The notes: generated by a model not told the origin, from the sequence alone. A stretch of 64,000 bases of DNA from Niastella caeni (GCF_004834005.1 NZ_STFF01000004.1:1-64000), one strand, 5' to 3'; positions 7,856 through 15,814 are shown, numbered from the stretch's first letter. A program made the numbers and translations.

Positions 7856-8398
7856 ATGACGACACTACCGAAACATAACATAACAACCGAAAGTGCGACT
7901 GACTTATTAAAAGACGGACGACCCTTGACTGACATTTATATTGACGGAGTACTAAAAATTGAAACGTCTGACACATGGGACAAGGAAGTTGTATTTGAGA
8001 ATTGTATCGTAGAATATTTTTCTGGTAGTGTTACTCAGTTTGACAAACCTGTAAGACTAATAAACTGCCACTTCAAAAAATGCCAATTCGTATTCACTTA
8101 TTTTTTAGGCGGACTGACAATAGACAATTGCACTTTTGACAATTACTTGGACTTTCAAGCAGGCGGACATAACAAAACAGGAAATCCAGTAATCATAACT
8201 AATAACGAATTCAAAGACTTTGTAAACTTCTTTGACTGTTGGTATGAAAATGAAGTTACAATTCGCAACAATAAGTTTCACAAAGGGACGAACTTATTAG
8301 GCAAACCACATAATATTCCTGTGACATTTGATAAAATAGCAATTATCAAAGACAACATTGGACAACTTGACTTAGATAACGAAGGAGAAAAAAAGTGA
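7856..8398 (+). CDS. predicted beta-helix-like hypothetical protein
   Basis: 180 residues from ATG 7856. The in-frame extension to 7757 is repeat sequence. The middle of the protein consists of short strands such as VVFENCIVEYF, VRLINCHFKKCQF, LTIDNCTFDNYLDF, VIITNNEFKDFVNFF and VTIRNNKFHKGTNL. These look like coils of a right-handed parallel beta-helix. No signal peptide is present and function is unknown. The start lies 10 bp after the end box, so the start and any ribosome-binding site abut the repeat. Confidence 0.65.
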   Translation: MTTLPKHNITTESATDLLKDGRPLTDIYIDGVLKIETSDTWDKEVVFENCIVEYFSGSVTQFDKPVRLINCHFKKCQFVFTYFLGGLTIDNCTFDNYLDFQAGGHNKTGNPVIITNNEFKDFVNFFDCWYENEVTIRNNKFHKGTNLLGKPHNIPVTFDKIAIIKDNIGQLDLDNEGEKK

Positions 8399-8701
8399 GT
8401 AACAGAACGATAAACATATTGACAGCCATACTGCCCAACAGTTTCATCAGCGTTGGGGCGACAGTAAAAATGTTCTTTATCATTTAGATTTGACTTGACC
8501 CAAAGCCCACATGGGCTTGACAATCTTTGTTCGGCTTTTGTACATTTTTTGTTCTTGGTTTTTCAATTTAGCTTTTGTAACTGGTGGACTTTTGCTCAAG
8601 TCTAAGCAAGTGGACATAGTACACGGTTTGACAATCACTGCAACCTTGACAAAAACTATGACCAGCACGCACATAACTATCAAGCAATAACGTTTATTTT
8701 T
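8399..8701 (+). other. non-coding cassette remnant
   Basis: No convincing gene on either strand. A box-like CCCAACAG..GCGTTGGGGCG lies around 8431-8462, and a small palindrome, AAGCCCACATGGGCTT, lies near 8503-8518. Both resemble fragments of degraded repeats. Confidence 0.4.
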
Positions 8702-9047
8702 ATGAAATTTTTGAGACTATTATTTCTACTAACATTGCTGACGAATTACTCCTTATTGCAAGGGACAAGACACTTTAAAACATGCCAACATAGAAAGCAA
8801 TAAAGTTAGCTTTGTGACAACTATTGACATCAAACAAGCGACTAAAGACGGTATTTATCTAAATGGTTACGTTGTAAATATTTCATATGACAAGCTGATG
8901 AAATTAAATGGCAAAAGAGTTCGTATTAGCGGCAAAGTGACTATTGTAAAAGGACTTAAGCATTATAATGACGGAGAAATAAGACAAGGAAGACAAGAAG
9001 ACACCAAACATATTTTAAGACCTAAAATCAAAATTATTGACAATTGA
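8702..9047 (+). pseudogene. small exported protein, frameshifted
   Basis: ATG 8702 opens a signal peptide (MKFLRLLFLLTLLTNYSLLQG) in one frame. One base near 8762 appears lost or gained, after which QDTLKHANIESNKVSF continues in another frame to the stop at 9045-9047. The body reads TIDIKQATKDGIYLNGYVVN and LNGKRVRISGKVTIVKG, which resembles a small OB-fold or strand-rich domain. If translated only from the GTG at 8814 it gives 77 residues without a signal peptide. Confidence 0.55.
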
Positions 9048-9085
9048 TTTCTCCGTTTTAAACTTATGAAAGACGTAAGAAGTAC

Positions 9086-9125
9086 GGCACAAGAGGGTTT
9101 CTGCTATGGTGGCTTCAGAATAAGT
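9086..9125 (+). repeat. cassette-repeat left half (type D)
   Basis: GGCACAAGAGGGTTTCTGCT and ATGGTGGCTTCAG match the left arms at 9585, 10,194 and 12,954. The right arm is missing and the next gene starts 35 bp later. Confidence 0.55.
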
Positions 9126-9159
9126 ATGACAGGCTTCTAGCCAAGACGGAATTCTCGCG

Positions 9160-9549
9160 ATGACCCCAAAAAATATTAAAGACGAAAGGAAAATAGTTAC
9201 TGCTGCCATCTCAGCTGGCATCATCTTGTATTTATCGAAATTTTTAAGACCCTACTTTAGTGACAATAATTCTGCCCTATTTATTCTGGGATTTTTACCC
9301 AATTTAGGGTTGGCGTTTGCTCTACCGTTTATTTATGTTGCCAATAGGATTCGATTAAACAAACCAATTAAGCATTTTACTATTTCCTGTGTTGTTACAC
9401 TTTTCCTAATGATTTTGAATGAAATAAGAGATCAATATCAATCAGGGCGAGTATTTGACTGGTATGACATTTTTGGATCATTAGGTGGAGTTGTATTTGC
9501 ATTTTTAGTATTTAATTTTGTATTTAAAGTAAATAGTGGAAAAGTTTGA
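9160..9549 (+). CDS. VanZ-like small membrane protein
   Basis: 129 residues with about four hydrophobic segments (roughly 12-28, 40-62, 71-87, 105-123). The tail NEIRDQYQSGRVFDWYDIFG is the acidic EIxDxYxxGRxFDxxDxxxN/G-type motif of VanZ-like proteins, followed by a final membrane helix. The role of such small VanZ-like proteins is unknown. A truncated near-identical copy lies at 12,660-12,918 together with the flanking repeat start, so the whole cassette end was duplicated. Confidence 0.7.
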   Translation: MTPKNIKDERKIVTAAISAGIILYLSKFLRPYFSDNNSALFILGFLPNLGLAFALPFIYVANRIRLNKPIKHFTISCVVTLFLMILNEIRDQYQSGRVFDWYDIFGSLGGVVFAFLVFNFVFKVNSGKV

Positions 9550-9584
9550 AAACCGAGTTCACCCAAAAATCTGCGCAACGAACC

Positions 9585-9682
9585 GCTAACAGGGGATTTC
9601 TGCTATGCTGGTTCAAGTGCAGGAATTCTATTGAACATTTGTGCCAAAAATCCGCCACATCGCCAAGCCGTAACTCGTTGGC
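9585..9682 (+). repeat. chimeric cassette repeat (left D, right B)
   Basis: GCTAAC, type D left arm GGGGATTTCTGCTATGCTGG, type B right arm CCGCCACATCGCCAAGCC, end box GTTGGCGG. The arms belong to different families and pair poorly. Confidence 0.7.
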
Positions 9683-9736
9683 GGCAATGCCAGGGAAAAC
9701 TTTTTCCAATCAGCAACAAAAAAGACATCTTATATT

Positions 9737-10168
9737 ATGACAAGGCCGCTTCTGTTAGTATTATTATTGGCAAATCTTCAAAGTGCAATTGGACAGCAAA
9801 AAGATATTGATGACTTGAAGACGCTCAATCAGAACTGGCTCAATTCATATCCAAAAAAGGATACTGCAACATTGGCAAACATCTTTGCTGACGATTTTCT
9901 ACTGATATCTCCTAACGGTACCAAAATGACGAAGAATGACATTCTAAGAAATTTGAATAAACAGGAGACAGTTTCAATAAGGGCGGACAGTGTGGACGTA
10001 AAACTGATTTCTAGCAACGTGGGATTAATAACCGCTTACACAACATTTGTTTTAAAGGTGGATGGCAAAGAAGTGACAGGACGAAATTGCTATCAAGATG
10101 TGTATGTAAAAAGAAAACGCAGGTGGTTTGCTGTTGCAGCTCATGTGACATTACTCAAGACCAATTGA
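9737..10168 (+). CDS. exported NTF2-like (SnoaL/DUF4440) protein
   Basis: 143 residues with an N-terminal signal peptide (TRPLLLVLLLANLQSAIGQQ). The body has the DUF4440 order: DDLKTLNQNWLNSYPKKDTA, then FADDFLLISPNGTKMTKNDI, then VSIRADSVDVKLISSNVGLI, YTTFVLKVDGKEV and CYQDVYVKRKRRWFAVAAH. NTF2-like domains bind small ligands or act as hydrolases or isomerases; the substrate is unknown. The cassette's first bases (GTTGGCGGCA) nearly match the reverse complement of its end (TGCCACCAAC). Confidence 0.8.
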   Translation: MTRPLLLVLLLANLQSAIGQQKDIDDLKTLNQNWLNSYPKKDTATLANIFADDFLLISPNGTKMTKNDILRNLNKQETVSIRADSVDVKLISSNVGLITAYTTFVLKVDGKEVTGRNCYQDVYVKRKRRWFAVAAHVTLLKTN

Positions 10169-10193
10169 GAAGATGCTCTGCATGGCACATGCC

Positions 10194-10382
10194 ACCAACA
10201 AGGGGCTTTCTGCTATGCTGGCTTCAGAACATATCCTCATCGATATATCGCTATTCAGCTTCAGTCCCAACTGAACGAAAATAACCGAACTTTGGAATAT
10301 ACCCTCAGCTTTCTATCTTTACTCAGCAACAATACCAAGCTGAAGTCGACTTTCAGCACAGCAGAAAGCCCTGGATGTTGGC
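10194..10382 (+). repeat. cassette repeat, complete type D (189 bp)
   Basis: ACCAAC, arm GGGGCTTTCTGCTATGCTGG with CTTCAG, centre, arm CAGCACAGCAGAAAGCCC, end box GTTGGC. This is the only full type D site in the window and defines the family. Confidence 0.8.
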
Positions 10383-10404
10383 TGCCATTTTAAGACGAAC
10401 GATA

Positions 10405-10923
10405 ATGAACATATTTGGACTAAATAAAAATGACAATTCAGAAGACATTTACTTCCTTAGAGAGACCTTGCCACACATTGACACCTCAAAGCTTTTCACA
10501 ATGACTAGCGAGTACGGAAAATTGCGTGTTCAAAATAAAAATGTAAACTGTTTATTCAGTAATCTGACCCGCGACAGTTTTGACAAAATATACAACGACT
10601 TTAACCGACACTTAAACTTGAACTTTGAGCCGCTTAATCTCGACAACAAAGTATATTCTCTGACAGCAGACGAACAAGAAAAATTGTTCGAGACAATCGT
10701 GACAAGTTGGATATACTACTATACTATAAACAATTTGATTGTTAAGGTAAAAAGGTCAGACTTTACGCATCCTTATATGGTTGACTATGTTCTTAACATT
10801 GTTGACAAAAAATATGGGTCTGACACTAATGTAAGTTTGGCTTTAGGGGCAAAAATACTTCGACAAGACCTAAACGATTATACAAAGACCGTAAAAGGAC
10901 GAAAAGCATATTATGACAGATAA
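10405..10923 (+). CDS. hypothetical protein
   Basis: 172 residues from ATG 10,405; the in-frame start at 10,375 is inside the repeat end box. No signal peptide or membrane segment. Mixed helical segments include IYFLRETLPHIDTSKLF, IVTSWIYYYTINNLIVKVK and VSLALGAKILRQDLNDY. Family not recognised. One-gene cassette: 22 bp after the previous end box and 9 bp before the next box. Confidence 0.65.
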   Translation: MNIFGLNKNDNSEDIYFLRETLPHIDTSKLFTMTSEYGKLRVQNKNVNCLFSNLTRDSFDKIYNDFNRHLNLNFEPLNLDNKVYSLTADEQEKLFETIVTSWIYYYTINNLIVKVKRSDFTHPYMVDYVLNIVDKKYGSDTNVSLALGAKILRQDLNDYTKTVKGRKAYYDR

Positions 10924-10932
10924 AAAGCGTCA

Positions 10933-11061
10933 GCTAACACAGGTTTTGCGTTAGTGGGACGGACGGTACGAATATGAACATTGAACAATTAATAAACGTT
11001 GGTGCTGGCAGACAGTTTACGGTTTCAAAAGCCCACCAACGCAAAGCCCAAAAACGTTAGC
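10933..11061 (+). repeat. cassette repeat, type C (129 bp)
   Basis: GCTAAC, arm AGGTTTTGCGTTAGTGGG, centre, arm CCCACCAACGCAAAGCCC, end box GTTAGC. The arms are an almost perfect complement. The following GTTAGCTGCGATTT is repeated as its exact reverse complement (AAATCGCAGCTAAC) at 11,754-11,767. Confidence 0.85.
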
Positions 11062-11101
11062 TGCGATTTTGACAGAACTGCTATATCAAATCACACACAC
11101 A

Positions 11102-11755
11102 ATGAAACTTGTAACGATTTTGACCCTTGTGTTGGTCACAAAATTTTCTATAGGACAAACCACTTTCAATGATACACTTGCTAAGCAACTTGAAATTGTT
11201 TACAACGACGACCAAATCTATAGACAACAACTTGACAGCGTTCAAAAGAAATATGGACCAAAATCAAAGGAGATGCAAGCACTTTGGCAAAAGTTAAATC
11301 AGCAAGACAGTATTAACGAAATAAAAGTGAAAGCAATTTTGGACAAGTATGGATGGCTTGGATCCAACATTATTGGGGTAAATGGAAATGACGCATTGTT
11401 TTTGGTAATTCAACATGCAGACTTATCGATACAAGAGAAATATTTGCCAATAATGAAAGAAGCTGTTAAGAATCGAAACGCAAAAGCAAGCAGTTTGGCA
11501 TTACTTGAAGATCGCGTTGCTTTAAGACAGGGCAAAAAACAAATCTACGGTAGTCAAGTTAGCTGGAACATGGAGACAAACGAATACTTTGTTTTACCTC
11601 TTATTGACCCGGACAATGCAGATAAGAGACGAGCGGATGTTGGACTTCCGCCACTTGCACAATATCTAAGTAATTGGAATATGAAATGGGATGTAGAACA
11701 ATACAAAAAAGACTTGCCAAAACTTGAAGAGAAGTTGAAAACTAAAAACCAATAA
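11102..11755 (+). CDS. exported DUF6624-like protein
   Basis: 217 residues from ATG 11,102, with signal peptide MKLVTILTLVLVTKFSIGQ. The body follows the DUF6624 pattern: L..VYNDDQIYRQQL, LWQKLNQQDSINEIKVKAIL, DKYGWLGSNIIGVNGNDALF, VIQHADLSIQEKYLPIMKEA, LALLEDRVALRQGKKQIYG and SQVSWN. Function of the family is unknown; it is exported to the periplasm or surface. It sits in the best-bounded cassette of the window, with matching 14-bp ends. Confidence 0.8.
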   Translation: MKLVTILTLVLVTKFSIGQTTFNDTLAKQLEIVYNDDQIYRQQLDSVQKKYGPKSKEMQALWQKLNQQDSINEIKVKAILDKYGWLGSNIIGVNGNDALFLVIQHADLSIQEKYLPIMKEAVKNRNAKASSLALLEDRVALRQGKKQIYGSQVSWNMETNEYFVLPLIDPDNADKRRADVGLPPLAQYLSNWNMKWDVEQYKKDLPKLEEKLKTKNQ

Positions 11756-11761
11756 ATCGCA

Positions 11762-12068
11762 GCTAACATCGGTTTTGCAATATGGTAGCTGATGAATAAG
11801 TGTTCAGCGATTGTAATACTATTAAACTTTAGTAATAAATTTAAACTGACGGAGTACGGAATGCCACCACATCGCAAAGCAACATTGGGTTTTATGCAAG
11901 TTGGGTTTGACCTTGTACCATCAGTTAATTGCAAATCCCAGCTTCAGTTCCAGCAGACGAATTACTATCAGCTTTCTTACATAACTTCAGCAATATATTT
12001 TCAATCAGCAGCGGTTATCGGCAGACGGAATGCTAGTTCCCAACCTGCATAAAGCCCTGTTCGTAGGC
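11762..12068 (+). repeat. compound cassette repeat (B/C half fused to full type A)
   Basis: GCTAAC with left arm CGGTTTTGCAATATGG and right-arm-like CCACCACATCGCAAAGC runs straight into a second site at 11,880 (AACATTGGGTTTTATGCAAG), which has the complete type A centre and right arm. The end box is degenerate (GTAGGC, 12,063-12,068). Probably a lost cassette or a site-internal recombination. Confidence 0.75.
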
Positions 12069-12116
12069 TGCTACTTTAAAGAAACTCTCAAATTATCAGA
12101 CACTGACATCTAATAT

Positions 12117-12626
12117 ATGCGACACATTTATTTGTTGATAACAACTCTAATTTTTATAAACGCTTGTGGACAAAATAAAAGTAAAAGACTGACAGTTATT
12201 TATTTTGACGACCAAAACCCGAACTCAAAGGTGACAATTGACACATTGCTTAAAGCAAAAAAAATCAATGTAGCAGACACACCTATTGATTTATTTTTTG
12301 CTTGCAAGAATTTTCATTTGCCTTATTACGTCCCATCTGACGGGATTTATAAAAATGCAGCTAAAGACAAAGAGTGTGACATGAAGATTTATCCAAGAAA
12401 TGTAAAGTGCTATGAATATGACAACAAGAAAAGAGTAACCAAAATGACTGTTAAGGGAAGCGGAACGATGAATAATTTCACGTACTTGTATAATGACAAA
12501 AGCCAAATCACGGAGATAACAGATATGGGTTCAAAGTTCGAGTTTACATATAATACCGACGGAACACTTTCTGAATTAAAACAAACAAGTCCATTTAATA
12601 AAAAATTAGTTTTCGTTTACGAGTGA
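12117..12626 (+). CDS. small lipoprotein, YD-repeat-like tail
   Basis: 169 residues. The N-terminal LLITTLIFINAC is a lipobox-type signal, with Cys17 as the lipidation site. The C-terminal part has short hairpin strands: YDNKKRVTKMTVKGSG, FTYLYNDKSQITEITDMG and FEFTYNTDGTLSELKQ. This pattern is like YD/RHS-type or DUF4595-type beta repeats in Bacteroidota lipoproteins. Role unknown. Confidence 0.7.
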   Translation: MRHIYLLITTLIFINACGQNKSKRLTVIYFDDQNPNSKVTIDTLLKAKKINVADTPIDLFFACKNFHLPYYVPSDGIYKNAAKDKECDMKIYPRNVKCYEYDNKKRVTKMTVKGSGTMNNFTYLYNDKSQITEITDMGSKFEFTYNTDGTLSELKQTSPFNKKLVFVYE

Positions 12627-12635
12627 CGAAAAGCA

Positions 12636-12659
12636 GCAGCCAGCAGGCGGTTTGGCAAT
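12636..12659 (+). repeat. cassette-repeat left half (type B)
   Basis: GCCAGCAGGCGGTTTGGCAA matches type B left arms. It breaks off at the junction with the duplicated VanZ-like segment. Confidence 0.5.
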
Positions 12660-12918
12660 ATTTTTACCCAAATTTGGGTTGGCGTTTGCTCTACCGTTTA
12701 TTTATGTTGCCAATAGGATTCGATTAAACAAACCAATTAAACATTTTACTATTTCCTGTGTTGTTACACTTTTTCTAATGATTTTGAATGAAATTAGAGA
12801 TCAATACCAAGCAGGGCGAGTATTTGATTGGTATGACATTTTTGGATCATTAGCTGGAGTTGTGTTTGCATTTTTAGTATTTAATTTTGTATTTAAAGTA
12901 AATAGTGGAAAAGTTTGA
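12660..12918 (+). pseudogene. truncated second copy of VanZ-like gene
   Basis: Positions 12,660 to about 12,977 repeat 9291 to about 9608 with few differences, covering the last two thirds of the gene and the start of its repeat. The first 40-odd codons are missing; a TTG at 12,652 would give 88 residues with a repeat-derived start. The motif NEIRDQYQAGRVFDWYDIFG is intact. The left junction lies inside a repeat arm. Confidence 0.75.
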
Positions 12919-12953
12919 AAACCGAGTTCACACAAAAATCTGCGCAACGAACC

Positions 12954-13179
12954 GCTAACAGGGCTTTCTGCTATTCTGGATTCAGAACATATCCTCGTCA
13001 ACAAATCGCTAATCAACTGAAGTCCTAACTTTACGAACATAACCGGGCTTCGGAATATTACTGTTATTGTAAGTGGACCATAAACAACAATAAAACTACC
13101 ACCAACAAAAGTATTTGCAAAAGCAACCGGGCTGAACAATCAATGAATTCCCTGCCTTTGCAAATACTCGAACGTTACC
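12954..13179 (+). repeat. chimeric cassette repeat (left D, right E)
   Basis: GCTAAC, type D left arm GGGCTTTCTGCTATTCTGG, a long centre, then TTCAATGAATTCCCTGCC and TTTGCAAATACTCGAAC, end box GTTACC. The right end (type E) recurs at 18,895-18,936 and 57,041-57,086. Confidence 0.65.
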
Positions 13180-13209
13180 TGCAATTATTAAGCAGCCTAA
13201 TTAATTCAA

Positions 13210-14166
13210 ATGAGACAATTCACATTCGCAATTCTTTTTATTTCTTGTATCGGCTTTTCGTTTTGTAGCAGCGGACAAGAAAGTTTCCCAGACAAAATCA
13301 TGGTTGCTAAGTCAGACAAATTAAAGAGAGTGAAAGGAACAAGACTTTTTGTTTCCACACCAGATAATTACAAACCAATAGAAAGTATGGTTCGTATGCA
13401 ACGAGATGACAACACTTACTTTCAGGTGCTTGAAATTCCCAACACCAACTTTCTTGAATACAAAGGCAGCTTGACAAAAGAAGCGATTGAAAGTAAGGGA
13501 GCAAAAGTTGACATTGACAAGCCAGTTAAATACAACGGGTTTGACGCCATCTATTTTTCAGGACCATCGAAAACAGACGGTGAAACAAAATTAGGTTTAG
13601 CCTTTGGCGACCAAGATTTTGTTGTAATGCTTGTTGGTGTTTGCAAAACTCCCGATAAGACGGCTATGGATGAACTGAATAAAATTTTCAGCACTTCATA
13701 TTACGACAAATCATTTGACCTTAATCCATTGGAGTTAGCTTCTTTTAAGTTTGATGGTAGCATTACAGGTTTCAAGTATGCTTCATCAATGGGTAACGTT
13801 TTCATTTATACTCCTAATGGCAAAGAAGACTTGAATAAACAGCAAGACGACTTACCAATTTTTCAATTTTCCACAATTGAAGCTCCCACCTTTTCAAAAG
13901 CAAAAGAGTTTTTGGACTATACCATTTCAAGATACAGTGTTCAAGGAATACAAATGAGTGACATTACTAAGAAGGACATTTCTATTAACGGAAATCCTGC
14001 TTACGAAGTAACAATAAAGGCAAAAGATGCTAATAATAACACGACATCCTTATATCAAGTCATCATTCATAAAGGGACAAAAGCAATTTTATTCTTAGGC
14101 TCTGACACAAAAAACGGAAAATGGCTTGACAAGTTTAAAGCGACAGTTCAAAGCATACAACTATAA
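13210..14166 (+). CDS. exported protein of unknown function
   Basis: 318 residues with signal peptide MRQFTFAILFISCIGFSFC. A lipobox is possible but poor. Two similar halves are suggested: KRVKGTRLFVSTPDNYKPI early and FKYASSMGNVFIYTPNG later, each followed by a strand-rich region ending in a VQSIQL-like close. This is reminiscent of PsbP/DcrB-like domains, which I could not confirm. The cassette boundary lies 31 bp upstream and the stop 5 bp before the next repeat. Confidence 0.7.
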   Translation: MRQFTFAILFISCIGFSFCSSGQESFPDKIMVAKSDKLKRVKGTRLFVSTPDNYKPIESMVRMQRDDNTYFQVLEIPNTNFLEYKGSLTKEAIESKGAKVDIDKPVKYNGFDAIYFSGPSKTDGETKLGLAFGDQDFVVMLVGVCKTPDKTAMDELNKIFSTSYYDKSFDLNPLELASFKFDGSITGFKYASSMGNVFIYTPNGKEDLNKQQDDLPIFQFSTIEAPTFSKAKEFLDYTISRYSVQGIQMSDITKKDISINGNPAYEVTIKAKDANNNTTSLYQVIIHKGTKAILFLGSDTKNGKWLDKFKATVQSIQL

Positions 14167-14171
14167 CTGCA

Positions 14172-14358
14172 GACAACAGTGCATTGGCAATATGGCGGCT
14201 CGACGAACAAATTGTCGGCTACAAATCGTTAATCATTACACCTGTTCGGTTCGACCGAATTTAGTAAGCCTTTGAATAAATTTTTACATTAGTTCTTTAA
14301 TCAGCTTCTCGGCAGACGAATACTAATTCCCAACCTGCATAAAGCCCTGAACGTTAGC
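14172..14358 (+). repeat. chimeric cassette repeat (left B, right A)
   Basis: GACAAC and left arm GCATTGGCAATATGGCGG belong to type B. The right part GGCAGACGAATACTAATT with CCCAACCTGCATAAAGCCC is type A. End box GTTAGC. The two arms are not complementary to each other. Confidence 0.75.
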
Positions 14359-14388
14359 AGCAATTTTAAAACGACACTAAATAAAAAT

Positions 14389-15183
14389 ATGAATAAGAAG
14401 ATTGATTTGGCTGAATCACAATTTATGATTACAGTTAATTACGACTCGCAAATTTTGATTGATAATCAAAGTGTGGGAAATGTTAAGAAAGGAGAATTTG
14501 GAATTTTTAAAGTATTCCCAGGAGAACATTACATTGAAGCTAGAAGTTTAGACGGAAAATGGAAATACAAAGGACTTCATAGCGTTCAACTTGGTTATCA
14601 AGAAATAGTGGAATTAGTTTTGCTACCAGCAGATGTTAGTATAGGTCTTTCTGGAACTTATAGAGACCAACGTGACAATCGAACTTATAAGACAGTCAAA
14701 ATCAATGGAAAGACTTGGTTAGCAGAAAATTTAAAATACACTATACATCGTAGCTGGTGTTACAGTAACAATCAAAATAACTGCAACAACAATGGACGAC
14801 TATATCATTTAGATTATATTAAAGATGCCTGTCCTATTGGCTGGCATATTCCGACTAGAGAAGAATGGCTAGAACTAATTCAATTGTATTCTAATGAAAC
14901 ATTGATAAATGATTTGAAGTCCGGGGGTAAATCAAACTTTAACTTACAATTTAGTGGCAATATTTGGGCTCGTATGAACAATAATGCTGTTTTTGAATCT
15001 TATGAATTAGGGCAAACTGAAAAATTTTGGTTAGACGAACCAACTGTGGTTGATGGTCATAATGAAAAAGGAATGTGTGTAGCATTTAATCTCAATGGAT
15101 TTAGTATACAAAAAAATGTTGCTAGACAACATGGTAACCAATACTGTAATGCTATTAGTTTAAGATGTGTTAAAGACGATTAA
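14389..15183 (+). CDS. FISUMP-domain protein
   Basis: 264 residues. The second half has the major-paralogous-domain signature of Fibrobacter/Bacteroidota: YKTVKINGKTWLAENLKY, CYSNNQNNCNNNGRLYHLD, DACPIGWHIPTREEWLEL and a late CNAISLRCVKD. The first 85 residues (MITVNYDSQILIDNQSVGNV.. GEHYIEARSLDGKWKYKG) look like a PEGA-like beta domain. There is no clear signal peptide, unusual for FISUMP proteins, which are usually exported lipoproteins. Function unknown. Confidence 0.8.
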   Translation: MNKKIDLAESQFMITVNYDSQILIDNQSVGNVKKGEFGIFKVFPGEHYIEARSLDGKWKYKGLHSVQLGYQEIVELVLLPADVSIGLSGTYRDQRDNRTYKTVKINGKTWLAENLKYTIHRSWCYSNNQNNCNNNGRLYHLDYIKDACPIGWHIPTREEWLELIQLYSNETLINDLKSGGKSNFNLQFSGNIWARMNNNAVFESYELGQTEKFWLDEPTVVDGHNEKGMCVAFNLNGFSIQKNVARQHGNQYCNAISLRCVKDD

Positions 15184-15194
15184 AAATAACAGTT

Positions 15195-15324
15195 GCTAAC
15201 ACGGGTTTTGCGTCAGGCGGGGATACGTGCAAAATTCAATGTTAGTTTTTCAATTGAATATTAGTAATAATTTCAGCTTTTGTGGTCCGAAACCCGCATG
15301 AACGCAAAGCCCGAAAACGTTAAC
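15195..15324 (+). repeat. cassette repeat, type C (130 bp)
   Basis: GCTAAC, arm CGGGTTTTGCGTCAGGCGGG, centre with TTTTGTGGTCCG, arm CCCGCATGAACGCAAAGCCC, end box GTTAAC. Complete and complementary. Confidence 0.85.
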
Positions 15325-15348
15325 TGCAACTCTATTTGACACATCACT

Positions 15349-15707
15349 ATGTTTTGGAAAAAAAGGTAGACAAAACTCAAGACAGCAAAAAAATCTTAGG
15401 AATGGTCTTGCTGCAAGACGCTAAGGCTTTTGACATTGACCCTTTCTGCAACGAAAAGACTTAAAAATGGAACTTGCTAAAAAACTAATTCAAAGTTCAC
15501 AAGACAAATAGGGCAGCAGGCAACAAAAGTATTCGGGCGGTACGTTCATCTTTTCAATAAAAGAATCTTATACATCCAGAGGCGTGCCCGAAGTGACGTG
15601 AATTTTAAAGATGGCGAAACCATCGGTTACACTGAAGACCAGAAAATTAAAATTACATCATCTAAAGGAGTATTTGTTGACGGAGAATCCTTCAAACTTG
15701 AAATGTA
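15349..15707 (+). pseudogene. decayed DUF4261-like gene
   Basis: The start ATGTTTTGGAAAAAAAAGG is nearly identical to that of the gene at 4516, but the frame closes after six codons. In shifted frames DSKKILGMVLLQDAKAFDID and, at the end, NFKDGETIGYTEDQKIKITS with GVFVDGESFKLEM match the two ends of the intact gene. Most of the middle is deleted. Upstream bases (CTGCAACTCTATTT) also match, so the remnant descends from a whole related cassette. Confidence 0.75.
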
Positions 15708-15722
15708 GAACAAAAAAGCAGC

Positions 15723-15769
15723 ATACAACAAGGGGATCCCGCCCGAACGCAAAGCCGAAAACTGTTAGC
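15723..15769 (+). repeat. minimal cassette repeat (47 bp), type C
   Basis: TACAAC, a short AGGGGATCCC, then CGAACGCAAAGCCG and the end box GTTAGCGG. It retains both boxes but almost no left arm, so it is likely an internally deleted site. Confidence 0.6.
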
Positions 15770-15814
15770 GGTAATTAGATTAAAAAACTTCTTGGTAAAG
15801 AAAAAAATACAACA

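Noticed and set aside
9546..9740. 64-residue + frame after the VanZ-like gene
   Set aside because: Translates a chimeric repeat; similar frames occur at other repeats.
11792..12052. 86-residue + frame
   Set aside because: Lies wholly within the compound repeat 11,762-12,068.
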